Shown here: positions 49,835 to 57,633 of the stretch, piece by piece
How positions within the stretch are numbered: the first letter of the stretch is position 1
How the letters are laid out: every line of letters begins with the position of its first letter
Assembly (NCBI GenBank): GCA_965203635.1
Contig: OZ241903.1
Span: forward strand, 2,046,001-2,110,000
Direction: 5' to 3'
DNA from: Aldehydirespirator sp965203635
GTDB lineage: Bacteria; Actinomycetota; Acidimicrobiia; Acidimicrobiales; Aldehydirespiratoraceae
DNA length: 64,000 nucleotides
Translations under genes and position numbers: made by a program
The notes under the pieces: model-generated
Told to the model about the DNA's origin: nothing
Seen by the model: the letters and a program-made list of their open reading frames with translations, nothing else
The model's database searches: none

Positions 49835-49885
49835 GGGTCATAGCTCAGATGAGGGTCATAGCGACATGAGGGTCATAGCGACATG
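49831..49885 (+). repeat. Tandem 17-18-bp ATGA units linking aroA to cmk
   Basis: ATGAGGGTCATAGC starts at 49831, 49849, 49866 and 49883 (periods 18, 17, 17). The last is the cmk start; the first overlaps the aroA stop. The second and third each end ...GCGACATGA, so every mini-frame (MRVIAT) stops on a TGA that overlaps the next ATG. Confidence 0.95.
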
Positions 49886-50551
49886 AGGGTCATAGCCATC
49901 GACGGCCCGGCCGGCTCGGGCAAGACCAGCGTCGCCCGGGCCGTGGCCGACCGGTTGGGCATGGAGTACCTCGACACCGGGGCGATGTACCGGGCGGTCA
50001 CCTTCGCGGTGCTGCGAGCCGGCGGGGATCCCGCCGACAACGGCTTCAGCGCCAAGGTGGCCCGCGCCATCGACCTCCGGGTCGAGCAGGACCAGGTCTT
50101 CGTCGACGGCGTGGACGCCACCGTGGAGATCCGGGGGCGGTCGGTGAACCGGGCTGTGAGCCTGGTCGCGGCCAACCCCGACGTGCGGTCCGAGATGGTG
50201 GCCCGCCAGCGCGAGTGGGTCCGGCGGTGCGGCGGGGGAGTGCTGGAGGGGCGCGACATCGGCACGGTGGTGTTCCCCGACGCCGCGGTCAAGGTCTACC
50301 TGACCGCCGACCCTGCGGTCAGAGCCCTGCGCAGGGCTCGCCAGGACGGTCTGGCCGACGCGGGAGACCCGCCCGACGGCGGGCCCGAAGCCGCAGGGGT
50401 CGAGGCCGTCGCCGCCGATCTGGCCCGGCGTGACCGGATCGACTCCACCCGCCGTGCCGGTCCGCTGGCGGTGGCCTCGGACGCATTGGTGATCGACACC
50501 ACCGACAAGACCTTCGACGAGACGATCGAGCAGATACTGGAACTGGTGTGA
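49883..50551 (+). CDS. cmk: Cytidylate kinase
   Basis: Phosphorylates CMP and dCMP. The 222-residue protein has the P loop IDGPAGSGKTSVARA, YLDTGAMYRAVTF and LEGRDIGTVVFPDAAVKVYLTA, and the LID-type Arg block RRDRIDSTRRAGPLA. ATG 49883 is the fourth of the tandem repeats and the only one giving the full protein. plsC follows 10 nt later; in many actinobacteria der (engA) is next, but it is absent here. Confidence 0.95.
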   Translation: MRVIAIDGPAGSGKTSVARAVADRLGMEYLDTGAMYRAVTFAVLRAGGDPADNGFSAKVARAIDLRVEQDQVFVDGVDATVEIRGRSVNRAVSLVAANPDVRSEMVARQREWVRRCGGGVLEGRDIGTVVFPDAAVKVYLTADPAVRALRRARQDGLADAGDPPDGGPEAAGVEAVAADLARRDRIDSTRRAGPLAVASDALVIDTTDKTFDETIEQILELV

Positions 50552-50561
50552 GTGGGAGGCC

Positions 50562-51299
50562 ATGAGCCGCAGCGCATACGGACGCCGCAGGAAGGACGGC
50601 ACTGCCGGCGACGATGCCCTTCACCGGAGCCGCCAGCCCCTGTGGGGACGCCTCGTCTACCGGGTGCTGTGGTCCATGGTCCTCGCCCTGTGCAAGCTGC
50701 TGTTCAGGCTGCGGGTTGAGGGCAAGGAGAACTTCCCGCCCGGCCCGTTCATCCTCTCGCCGGTACACCGGTCCTTCATCGACACCCCGATCGCGGGGAT
50801 GGCCACCAGCAGGCGGCTGCGCTTCATGGGGAAGGAGAGCCTGTGGGAGAACGGGCCGCTGGGCGCATTCCTCACCATGCTGGGCGGCTTTCCCGTGGAG
50901 CGGGGAACCGCCGACCGCACTGCGCTGCGGGCCGCCACCGACGTGCTGGCACTCGGCGAGCCGCTGGTGATGTTCCCTGAGGGGACTCGACGCACCGGGG
51001 ATCGGGTCCGGCGCGACGACATGCTGGACGGGCCGGCGTTCGTCGCGGCCCGCGCCGGGGTGCCGATCGTTCCAATCGGGCTCGGCGGCACTGTCCGAGC
51101 CCTTCCAGTGGGTTCGTTCGTGCCCCGCCCCCGCCGGGTGGTCGTCGTTGTCGGCGAACCCATCCCGCCTCCCGCCAAGGTCGACGGGCGGGTGCCGCGC
51201 CGGGCCGTGAGCGAGGTCACCGACCGCCTATTCGTCGAGTTGGGCGACCTCTACGTGGAGGCCCGCGTGCTCGCCGGTCAGGAACCGCCCCGAGCCTGA
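50562..51299 (+). CDS. 1-acyl-sn-glycerol-3-phosphate acyltransferase (PlsC-like)
   Basis: A 245-residue LPLAT-family protein with a membrane-near helix (RVLWSMVLALCKLLF), the HX4D catalytic motif SPVHRSFIDTP, the acyl-acceptor block LGGFPVERGTADRT and FPEGTRRTGDR, then GVPIVPIGLGGT. It makes phosphatidic acid for membrane lipids, next after PlsY. The N-terminus has ~25 basic residues. The stop codon region is duplicated in tandem (10 bp). Confidence 0.9.
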   Translation: MSRSAYGRRRKDGTAGDDALHRSRQPLWGRLVYRVLWSMVLALCKLLFRLRVEGKENFPPGPFILSPVHRSFIDTPIAGMATSRRLRFMGKESLWENGPLGAFLTMLGGFPVERGTADRTALRAATDVLALGEPLVMFPEGTRRTGDRVRRDDMLDGPAFVAARAGVPIVPIGLGGTVRALPVGSFVPRPRRVVVVVGEPIPPPAKVDGRVPRRAVSEVTDRLFVELGDLYVEARVLAGQEPPRA

Positions 51300-51312
51300 G
51301 TCAGCCTGAGTC
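51293..51312 (+). repeat. 10-bp tandem duplication of the plsC stop region
   Basis: AGCCTGAGTC occurs at 51293-51302 and again at 51303-51312; each contains TGA, the first being the plsC stop. Confidence 0.85.
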
Positions 51313-51318
51313 AGGCGG

Positions 51319-51409
51319 TCTTCCCGCTCTTGTTCGCTGCGCTCACGGGCCGCTCGGGCCACGGCCTCGCCCGTATGAACCGCAGAATGCCCCTATCGGC
51401 TCGGCCTCA
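51319..51409 (-). repeat. Dispersed repeat, copy C, begins on the ispH stop codon
   Basis: Minus-strand TGAGGCCGAGCCGATAG, variable segment, TTCATACGGGCGAGGCC, core and AACAAGAGCGGGAAGAC. Here the stop is TGA (51409-51407), so the first bases of the element are (T)GAGGCCGAG. Confidence 0.9.
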
Positions 51410-52447
51410 GGCGGGGCTGGGGCTGAGCCTGTCGAGCAGATCGCTGGCGTCGATCGAGCGGTCGTTCAAGGGGTCCCGTTGTCGGGTCCGGGATCCGAGG
51501 CTCACTATGGCGGCCGCCTCCACCGCGGCCAGCAGGTCGCGAAGGTTGCGCGGCGGCGGGAAGTACTCGTCCTCGTCGATGACGGTCACCTCCTCGGCGG
51601 CCTGGGCCGGCGCCAGCCGCTCGATGACGCCCCTGACGAGGTCCTCCGGCGCGGAGGCTCCCGCGGTCACGCCGATCGTTCCCGACAGGTCGGCCGGGAT
51701 GTCGTCGGCGTCGTTGATCCTCAGCACCCGGCGGCAGCCCGCCTCCGCTGCCAAGTCCACCAAGGACTGGGTGTTGGACGAGTTGGATGATCCGATGACC
51801 AGCACGGCGTCGCATTCGGGCGCGATCTCCATCAGCGCCGTCTGCCGGTTGGTGGTCGCGAAGCAGAGGTCGCTGATGCTCGGCTGCCACAGGTCGGGGA
51901 AGCGCCGGCGGGTGTACTCCAGCACACCCTCCCACTCACGGTGCGAGAGGGTGGTCTGGGCCAGGACGGCGACCGGTTCCTTGAACTCGGGCAGGGCGGC
52001 CACCCCCCTGGCGTTCTCCACGCGGTGGATGGCCTCGGGGGCCACGGCCATCGTCCCCACGGCCTCCTCGTGGCCCTCGTGGCCGACGTACACGATCTGG
52101 TAGCCCTTGGCGGCCCGGGTCTTGACCTCGTGGTGGACCTTGGTGACCAGGGGGCAGACGGCGTCCACGACGTAGCCGCCCCGATCGCGCGCCTCCTGAA
52201 CGACCTCGGGAGCGGAGCCGTGGGCCGACAGCATGATCGGCTCTCCCGGCGGGACCTCGGAGATGTCGTCGACGAACACGACGCCCGCGTCCTCGAAGCG
52301 CTTCACCACCTTCTGGTTGTGGATTATCTCGTGGTAGCAGTACACGGGCGGATCGAAGGCCTGGATCATCCAGGTCAGCGCCTTGATCGCCATGTCCACT
52401 CCGGCGCAGAAACCGCGGGGCGAGGCCAGTAGGACTCGATCGATCAC
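51407..52447 (-). CDS. ispH: 4-hydroxy-3-methylbut-2-enyl diphosphate reductase (IspH/LytB)
   Basis: Last MEP-pathway enzyme: reduces HMBPP to IPP and DMAPP with a 4Fe-4S cluster. GTG 52447, with a GAGGA site 5 nt upstream, gives M-IDRVLLASPRGFCAGV, the canonical opening with the first cluster Cys; an in-frame start at 52471 would add eight residues. YCYHEIIHN, MLSAHGSAPEV, DAVCPLVTKVH (second Cys), CFATTNRQ (third Cys) and GSSNSSNT complete the set. 346 aa. Confidence 0.95.
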   Translation of the reverse strand: MIDRVLLASPRGFCAGVDMAIKALTWMIQAFDPPVYCYHEIIHNQKVVKRFEDAGVVFVDDISEVPPGEPIMLSAHGSAPEVVQEARDRGGYVVDAVCPLVTKVHHEVKTRAAKGYQIVYVGHEGHEEAVGTMAVAPEAIHRVENARGVAALPEFKEPVAVLAQTTLSHREWEGVLEYTRRRFPDLWQPSISDLCFATTNRQTALMEIAPECDAVLVIGSSNSSNTQSLVDLAAEAGCRRVLRINDADDIPADLSGTIGVTAGASAPEDLVRGVIERLAPAQAAEEVTVIDEDEYFPPPRNLRDLLAAVEAAAIVSLGSRTRQRDPLNDRSIDASDLLDRLSPSPA

Positions 52448-52661
52448 GTTCCTCAGGCTAGTCGTTGACACTCGCGATTGAAGCCCGCATGTGGAGCTGA
52501 CAGCGGTCGTTGGCCGCGTGGGCGCACTCGTTGCCGCCTAGTTGGGCCGAGATGGACGTGTATCCACCTTCTACCGCGGTCATTGCCATAGACTCTGCTC
52601 GATCTCGTCGCAGGGCATGCTGTTCGTGCGATGAGCTTCGACAGGCCTAAGTCATCATAAA

Positions 52662-52955
52662 ATGGATCGAAAGGCAACTAGAGCCATGATCGATGAAGAA
52701 CAACCCGAGCAGACTCAGATCGAGTGGCTGGGTACGACCGCGGCGGCCAAGCGCCTCGGCATCACGACGCGAACGCTTTACCGCTTCATTGATGAGGGAT
52801 ACATCGCTGCCTACCGGATGGGCCGGGTCATCCGTGTCAAGGGCGAGGACGTGGATGCCTACATCGAGTCCTGCCGCATCGAGCCGGGCACCATCTCCCA
52901 CCTCTATCCCGAGGTGGCGCCCCGGGCCTCGGAGCCCGATGCGGCCGACGACTAG
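52662..52955 (+). CDS. Small helix-turn-helix DNA-binding protein (BldC/excisionase-type)
   Basis: A 97-residue protein. EWLGTTAAAKRLGITTRTLYRFIDEGYIAAYRMGRVIRVKGEDVDAYIESCR is a MerR-like single HTH as in BldC and excisionases. An ATG at 52686 would shorten it by eight residues. It may be a developmental or regulatory DNA-binding protein; no integrase is adjacent, so an excisionase role is unlikely. The 214-nt gap upstream contains a TAGACT at ~52591 but no clear promoter or other gene. Confidence 0.82.
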   Translation: MDRKATRAMIDEEQPEQTQIEWLGTTAAAKRLGITTRTLYRFIDEGYIAAYRMGRVIRVKGEDVDAYIESCRIEPGTISHLYPEVAPRASEPDAADD

Positions 52956-52973
52956 ACCTGAGCGCGGTCTGGG

Positions 52974-54044
52974 TCAGAGCCGGATCTCGTAGTACCAGTT
53001 GGTCGGGTCCAACTCGACGTCATGGCGGGTGAAGCGGGTGAAGCCCGCGCCTGTGACCATCTCCTCCAGTCGGGCCGGGTAGAGCCCCAGGGTCCCGAGG
53101 CCCTCGCCGCCCGGCTCTGACAGGGCGGAGGACATGCAGTAGAAGACCGACATCGCGTACATGTAGGGCAGCACCGGGATCTTCCGGTTGGATTCCAGGT
53201 CCCCGCGCCCCTTGATGTCGGCCACCAGCCACCAGCCGTCGGCGGCCAGATTCCGACCGGCGGCCGCGATCGCATCCTGCGGGCGCGGCAGGTCGTGCAG
53301 CACGTCGAGGGTCACGAGCAGGTCCACCGGCCCGAAGCGGTCCAGGTCGTCGAAGGTTCCCTGCTCGAAGTTCACGTTGTCTAGGCCCGCGGCCTCCGAC
53401 TCGGCTCGGGCCGCGGTGATCGCCCGCTCGGAGGGGTCTATGCCGACCACGGTCGACTGGGGGAAGCTCGACGCCAGCAGCCTGGCCGCGACCCCGGCTC
53501 CGCAGCCGACATCCACGATGCGGGCGCTACCGGCTCGCAGCCGGTCGGTCGCCCCGTCGAAGGAGGCCAGGACCACCGGCACCAGGAAGGTCTCCTGGCG
53601 AGCCGCGGACATGGCGCACTGCATGTGGCAGGCATGGTCTCCGTGCTCGGCCCAGGTCATTCCCAAACCGGTCCGGAACGCTTCCGCGGTGCGCTCGATC
53701 TCGTAGTGCGTCATGGGAGGCCCGAACACTCCGGGCATGAAGGACCAATGGTCCCGGTCGGTCAGCGCGACCCGCGCCTCGGGCGTCAGCGCGAACCGGC
53801 CGTCGTCGTGCTGCACCAGCTCGGTGGCGGCCATCCCGTGAAGCCATTCCCGGACCCAGCGCTCCTGGAGGCCGGTATCTCCGGCCAGTTCGGCGCTGGT
53901 GCACGGCTCGGCGTCCCGGAGCGCTTCCCAGAGGCCCAGGCGGGTGCCCAGGTGCATCAGGGCTGAGACCATCTCCCCCTGCTTGATCCTGAACAGCTCC
54001 AGGATGGTCAGGGGAAGCCGGTCGGGCTCGAACTCGGTGCGCAT
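52974..54044 (-). CDS. SAM-dependent methyltransferase with winged-helix N-terminus
   Basis: A 356-residue protein of the acetylserotonin O-methyltransferase-like layout. Residues ~10-100 are a winged helix (MVSALMHLGTRLGLWEAL, GLQERWVREWLHGMAATELV). The SAM domain has RIVDVGCGAGVAARLLASSFP, VVGIDPSERAITAARA and DLLVTLDVLHDLPRPQDAI, and the C-terminus GLYPARLEEMVTGAGFTRFTRHDV. The catalytic His-Glu of O-methyltransferases is not clear. The substrate is unknown. Confidence 0.87.
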   Translation of the reverse strand: MRTEFEPDRLPLTILELFRIKQGEMVSALMHLGTRLGLWEALRDAEPCTSAELAGDTGLQERWVREWLHGMAATELVQHDDGRFALTPEARVALTDRDHWSFMPGVFGPPMTHYEIERTAEAFRTGLGMTWAEHGDHACHMQCAMSAARQETFLVPVVLASFDGATDRLRAGSARIVDVGCGAGVAARLLASSFPQSTVVGIDPSERAITAARAESEAAGLDNVNFEQGTFDDLDRFGPVDLLVTLDVLHDLPRPQDAIAAAGRNLAADGWWLVADIKGRGDLESNRKIPVLPYMYAMSVFYCMSSALSEPGGEGLGTLGLYPARLEEMVTGAGFTRFTRHDVELDPTNWYYEIRL

Positions 54045-54048
54045 GCCC

Positions 54049-55332
54049 TCAGTCTGGTGCCTGCGCGGGTGGCAGCCGAGCCTTTGACGAATGGAACGCG
54101 TCGCGGAAGATGTTCCGGGCCATCAACGACATCTCGCTGTCGCGGCGGATCCGGTACACCTCGGCCCTCATCGCGTGGACCTCCTCGTCGTCGGGCGCGG
54201 CCTGGGCCGCCCACTCGACCAACTGGCAGGCGAGCCGCAGCTCCCCGGCCTCGCAGAGCTCGGCGGCCCGCCGGGCCAGCGCGGCCGCCCCTCCGGCCAT
54301 GGTCGCCACCTCGGCGGCCACGGCGGCGTCGGGTGCGGGCTTGAGCCGGGCCGGGTTGGCGTCGTACCAGCCGCCGTACAGGCGCCAGATGTTGCGCACC
54401 ATGAACTCGGGCTCGTCGTAGGTGGGGCGCAGGTACGGCCGTTCCAGGAGATCGGTGGGCACCCGCACCGTGTTCACGATCTCGTCGAGGGAGGCGCCCG
54501 CGTTCATCATCGCCAGGGTGTCGGCGACCAGGCCCTCGATGGCGGTGGCGGTGTCGTCGAGGACGCGGGCGATCCGCTCGGTGCCGGCGACGGGCAGGCC
54601 GTGCGCGGGCGCCAGCAGGGAGGGTCGCAGATCGATCATGCGTCGCAGCGCCGCGGCCCATTCCGCGGGGTAGCGCTGCGCCTTCTGGGGGTTGCCCGCG
54701 TTGGGGAAGGCCCAGATGATCAGGTCACCGGTGAACAGGACCCCCTGCTGCGGCACCCATGCGATGGTGTGATCGTCGGTCTCGCCCTGCTCGTGGGTCA
54801 GCTGCATCCTGGCCTCGCCCACCTCCAGCTCCAGGCCGTCGGAGTAGGTCACATGCGGCTTCACCCGGTCGACGTCGAAGGACCCGGCCCGGTATCGCCG
54901 GCCGAACTGGCGGGCGTTGACGACCTCGATGTAGTCGCGGGTGAGGTCGTAGCGGTCGAAGCGCTGCACCACCGCGTCGTGGGCCACCACCGTCGGCGCC
55001 GGGCGCCTGCGCTCGAGGGCATCGTGGCAGAAGGTCTGGGCACCGCCGACATGGTCCATGTGCCCGTGGGTGTAGACGATGGTGTCGACGGGAACGTCCC
55101 GCCACCGGCGGAGATGCTCCAGCGCGGCCGACGCGAAGTCGGGCTGGGACGTGTCCACCACGACGAGCCCCTCGCCGCAGTCGAGTGTCCAGATGTGGGA
55201 GAAGCCGCACACCAGCGCCACGCCGTCGGCGATCTCGTGGAACGAGCTGTCCACGGGATTGACGCTGGCGGGTCCCTCGTAGACGGCTCCGTCGATGAAA
55301 CGGGCCGAGCGTTCGAGCAGCGACTCGGTCAT
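54049..55332 (-). CDS. Metallo-beta-lactamase-fold hydrolase (alkyl-sulfatase-like)
   Basis: A 427-residue protein. The MBL domain has VVVDTSQPDFASAALEHL, YTHGHMDHVGGAQTF (HxHxDH zinc motif), EQGETDDHTIAWVP, FTGDLIIWAFPNAGNP and APAHGLPVAG. About 120 residues follow with a helical dimer part (RLYGGWYDANPARLKP... LAQ-type repeats), as in linear alkyl sulfatases of the SdsA/Pisa1 group. It would hydrolyse an organic sulfate or similar ester. ATG 55332 is used; a GTG two codons earlier exists. It is 4 nt upstream of the methyltransferase on the same strand. Confidence 0.85.
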   Translation of the reverse strand: MTESLLERSARFIDGAVYEGPASVNPVDSSFHEIADGVALVCGFSHIWTLDCGEGLVVVDTSQPDFASAALEHLRRWRDVPVDTIVYTHGHMDHVGGAQTFCHDALERRRPAPTVVAHDAVVQRFDRYDLTRDYIEVVNARQFGRRYRAGSFDVDRVKPHVTYSDGLELEVGEARMQLTHEQGETDDHTIAWVPQQGVLFTGDLIIWAFPNAGNPQKAQRYPAEWAAALRRMIDLRPSLLAPAHGLPVAGTERIARVLDDTATAIEGLVADTLAMMNAGASLDEIVNTVRVPTDLLERPYLRPTYDEPEFMVRNIWRLYGGWYDANPARLKPAPDAAVAAEVATMAGGAAALARRAAELCEAGELRLACQLVEWAAQAAPDDEEVHAMRAEVYRIRRDSEMSLMARNIFRDAFHSSKARLPPAQAPD

Positions 55333-55363
55333 GGGCACAGGCTTGCTGGTGGTCGGGCGCTTG

Positions 55364-55435
55364 AGCGGGCGACCGGAATCGAACCGGCATCATCAGCTTG
55401 GAAGGCTGAGGTTCTAGCCGTTGAACTACGCCCGC
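55364..55435 (-). tRNA. tRNA-Gly (anticodon TCC)
   Basis: Minus-strand cloverleaf: acceptor GCGGGCG/CGCCCGC, D stem GTTC/GAAC, anticodon stem TCAGC/GCTGA with loop CTTCCAA (anticodon TCC, reads GGA), T arm CCGG-TTCGATT-CCGG, discriminator T. CCA not encoded. Confidence 0.94.
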
Positions 55436-55533
55436 GGACCCCTCACGGTAGCGGTCCGCGGCGCGCTGCATTGCTTCGATCATCGGCACCGGCCGGGGGG
55501 TGAGGCTCCCGTAGTGCCGCGGAACCGCACCGG

Positions 55534-55539
55534 TACACT
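55534..55539 (+). promoter_or_regulatory. -10 TACACT giving a leaderless tig start
   Basis: TACACT ends 7 nt before the GTG at 55547. Any transcript start lies at the initiation codon. Confidence 0.5.
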
Positions 55540-55546
55540 CGCGGCC

Positions 55547-56968
55547 GTGCGCACCAGCGTCGAGACGCTCACCGACAACCGGGTCAAGCTGACCGTCGAG
55601 TTGGACGAGGCAGAGTTCGAGACCGAGGTCGAGGCTGCCTTCAAGCGCATCGCTCGCGAGGTCCGGGTTCCCGGTTTTCGCCCGGGACGGGCCCCTCGCC
55701 GCCTGCTGGAGGCGCAGCTGGGGCCGCTGGCGGGCCGGGCCGAGGCTCTGAGGGCGTCCCTGCCCGACTACTACGCCCGCGCCGTCGTCGAGCACGACAT
55801 CGACGTCATCGACGCGCCCCAGATAGAGGTCACCGAGGGCTCGGAAGCTGGTCCGGTGTCCTTCGACGCGGTGGTCGACGTCCGCCCGGCCATTCGGGTG
55901 TCGGGCTACGACGAGTTGAGCGTGCAGATCCCCAGCCCCGCCGTCGACGAGGAGGAGGTCGTCGCCGAGATCGACAGGTTCCGCAAGCAATTCGCGGAGC
56001 TGGCTCCGGTGAAGCGGGCCGCGGTCGATGGCGATCATCTCACGATCGACATCACCGGCACCCTGGGCGGCGAGACCATCGACGGCCTCACGACCTCCGA
56101 CTACGACTACCTGCTCGGCACCGGGGCGGTGGTACCCGAGATCGACGAGAACCTGCGCGGTTCCACCGCCGGGGACATCCTGGAGTTCCTGGCCTCGCAT
56201 CCCGATCCCGAGGAGGATCAGAAGCTCCGTTTCCGGGTGCTCGTCAAGGAGGTGCAAGAGACCGTCCTGCCCGACCTGGACGACGGGTTCGTGGGGGCCA
56301 ACACCGAGTTCGACACCGCCGAGGAGTTCCGCGCCGCGCTGGAGACCGGACAGGCGAGAGCCAGAGTGATGTACGCCGAATCGGTGCGCCGCGAGGCCAT
56401 CGCCTCTGCGGTGGCCGATCTCGTCACTGACGAGGTCCCCGAGGCGATGATCTCGTCGGAGGTGGAGGCCCGGCGAGAGAGCCTGACGAGAGACCTCGCC
56501 CAGCGGGGCTATGAACTCGATGACTATCTCGACAGCCTCGGCCAGTCCACCGAGGAGTTCGAGAGCGGCCTGCGGCTCAGCGCGGAGGGCAGCGTCAAGC
56601 TGGATCTCGCGCTGCGGGCCGTCGCCGTGGCCGAGGGTCTCGAGGCGGACGACGACGCCGTCGACGCCGAACTGGAGCAGGCCGTGCTCGCGGCCAGCAA
56701 CGGAGCCGAGGTGGATGCGGCGGCCGAAGCCGCCCGGCTCCGCGACGCGCTGGCCTCTACCGGACAGCTGTCGGACATGCGTTCCCAGATCTCCAAGCGG
56801 ACCGCCCTGGAGTGGATCACGGAGCGGGTCGAGCTGGTCGATCCCGACGGGGAGGTCATCGATCCGGAACTGCTGAGACTTCCCTCCGACGTTGGCGAAG
56901 GCGCGGAGAGCCCTCAGGATGTAGACACCGATCAAGCACAGGACGAACAAGCCCAGGACGAATCATGA
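55547..56968 (+). CDS. tig: Trigger factor (ribosome-associated chaperone, PPIase)
   Basis: A 473-residue chaperone. N-terminal ribosome-binding domain with the GFRPGRAP signature loop (VRVPGFRPGRAPRRLLEAQLG), a PPIase FKBP-like middle (DGDHLTIDITGTLGGETIDG... LLGTGAVVPEIDENLRG) and a helical C-terminus ending in an acidic Gln/Asp tail (DVDTDQAQDEQAQDE). GTG 55547 is chosen because the family N-terminus V-RTSVETLTDNRVKL begins there. clpP overlaps its stop by four bases. Confidence 0.95.
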   Translation: MRTSVETLTDNRVKLTVELDEAEFETEVEAAFKRIAREVRVPGFRPGRAPRRLLEAQLGPLAGRAEALRASLPDYYARAVVEHDIDVIDAPQIEVTEGSEAGPVSFDAVVDVRPAIRVSGYDELSVQIPSPAVDEEEVVAEIDRFRKQFAELAPVKRAAVDGDHLTIDITGTLGGETIDGLTTSDYDYLLGTGAVVPEIDENLRGSTAGDILEFLASHPDPEEDQKLRFRVLVKEVQETVLPDLDDGFVGANTEFDTAEEFRAALETGQARARVMYAESVRREAIASAVADLVTDEVPEAMISSEVEARRESLTRDLAQRGYELDDYLDSLGQSTEEFESGLRLSAEGSVKLDLALRAVAVAEGLEADDDAVDAELEQAVLAASNGAEVDAAAEAARLRDALASTGQLSDMRSQISKRTALEWITERVELVDPDGEVIDPELLRLPSDVGEGAESPQDVDTDQAQDEQAQDES

Positions 56969-57603
56969 GCATCAGCCCCCGCAACTACTTGGTCCCGACC
57001 GTGGTGGAGCAGACCAACCGCGGCGAGCGCGCCTTCGACCTGTACAGCCGGCTCCTCAAGGAGAACATCATCTTCCTGGGCACCCCTATCGACGACGTGG
57101 TCGCCAACCTGATCTGCGCGCAGCTCCTGCACCTCGAGTCCGAGGATCCCGACAAGGACATCAACCTCTACATCAACAGCCCCGGCGGGGACATCAACTC
57201 GCTGTTCGCGATCTACGACACGATGCAGTACATCAAGCCCGACATCACCACCATCTGCTTCGGCCAGGCGGCATCGGCGGCCGCGGTGCTGCTGGCGGCC
57301 GGTACCAGAGGCAAGCGCCTGGCCCTCCCGCACGCCAAGATCCTGCTCCACCAGCCCTACGCGGGCGCGCACGGCGACGCCAGCGACATCGAGCGGATCG
57401 CCTCCGAGGTGGCCCGGCTGAAGCAGTCGCTGGAGGAGGTGCTCTCGCAGCACACCGGCCAGCCCATCGAGCAGATCGCCACCGACACCGACCGGGACTT
57501 CGTCATGACCGCCGAGCAGGCCAGGGACTACGGGGTCATCGACGAGGTGATCGAAGCGCGTAATGTGGTGGACAACAGCAGCGCCATCCGGGCGATCAGC
57601 TGA
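56965..57603 (+). CDS. clpP: ATP-dependent Clp protease proteolytic subunit
   Basis: Serine protease forming the ClpP chamber. The 212-residue protein has the catalytic Ser in FGQAASAAAVLLAAG, His in AKILLHQPYAGA and Asp in TDTDRDFVMTAEQARDYGVID, and INSPGGDINSLFAIYDTM. The start ATGA overlaps tig. Actinobacteria usually have two adjacent clpP genes; only one is here. Confidence 0.96.
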   Translation: MSISPRNYLVPTVVEQTNRGERAFDLYSRLLKENIIFLGTPIDDVVANLICAQLLHLESEDPDKDINLYINSPGGDINSLFAIYDTMQYIKPDITTICFGQAASAAAVLLAAGTRGKRLALPHAKILLHQPYAGAHGDASDIERIASEVARLKQSLEEVLSQHTGQPIEQIATDTDRDFVMTAEQARDYGVIDEVIEARNVVDNSSAIRAIS

Positions 57604-57633
57604 CTAGCCGACACTTGAAGGGGAGACGGCTGC

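Noticed and set aside
52448..52661. Riboswitch or small RNA upstream of the HTH gene
   Set aside because: No conserved aptamer motif or strong stem-loop is visible in this 214-nt gap.
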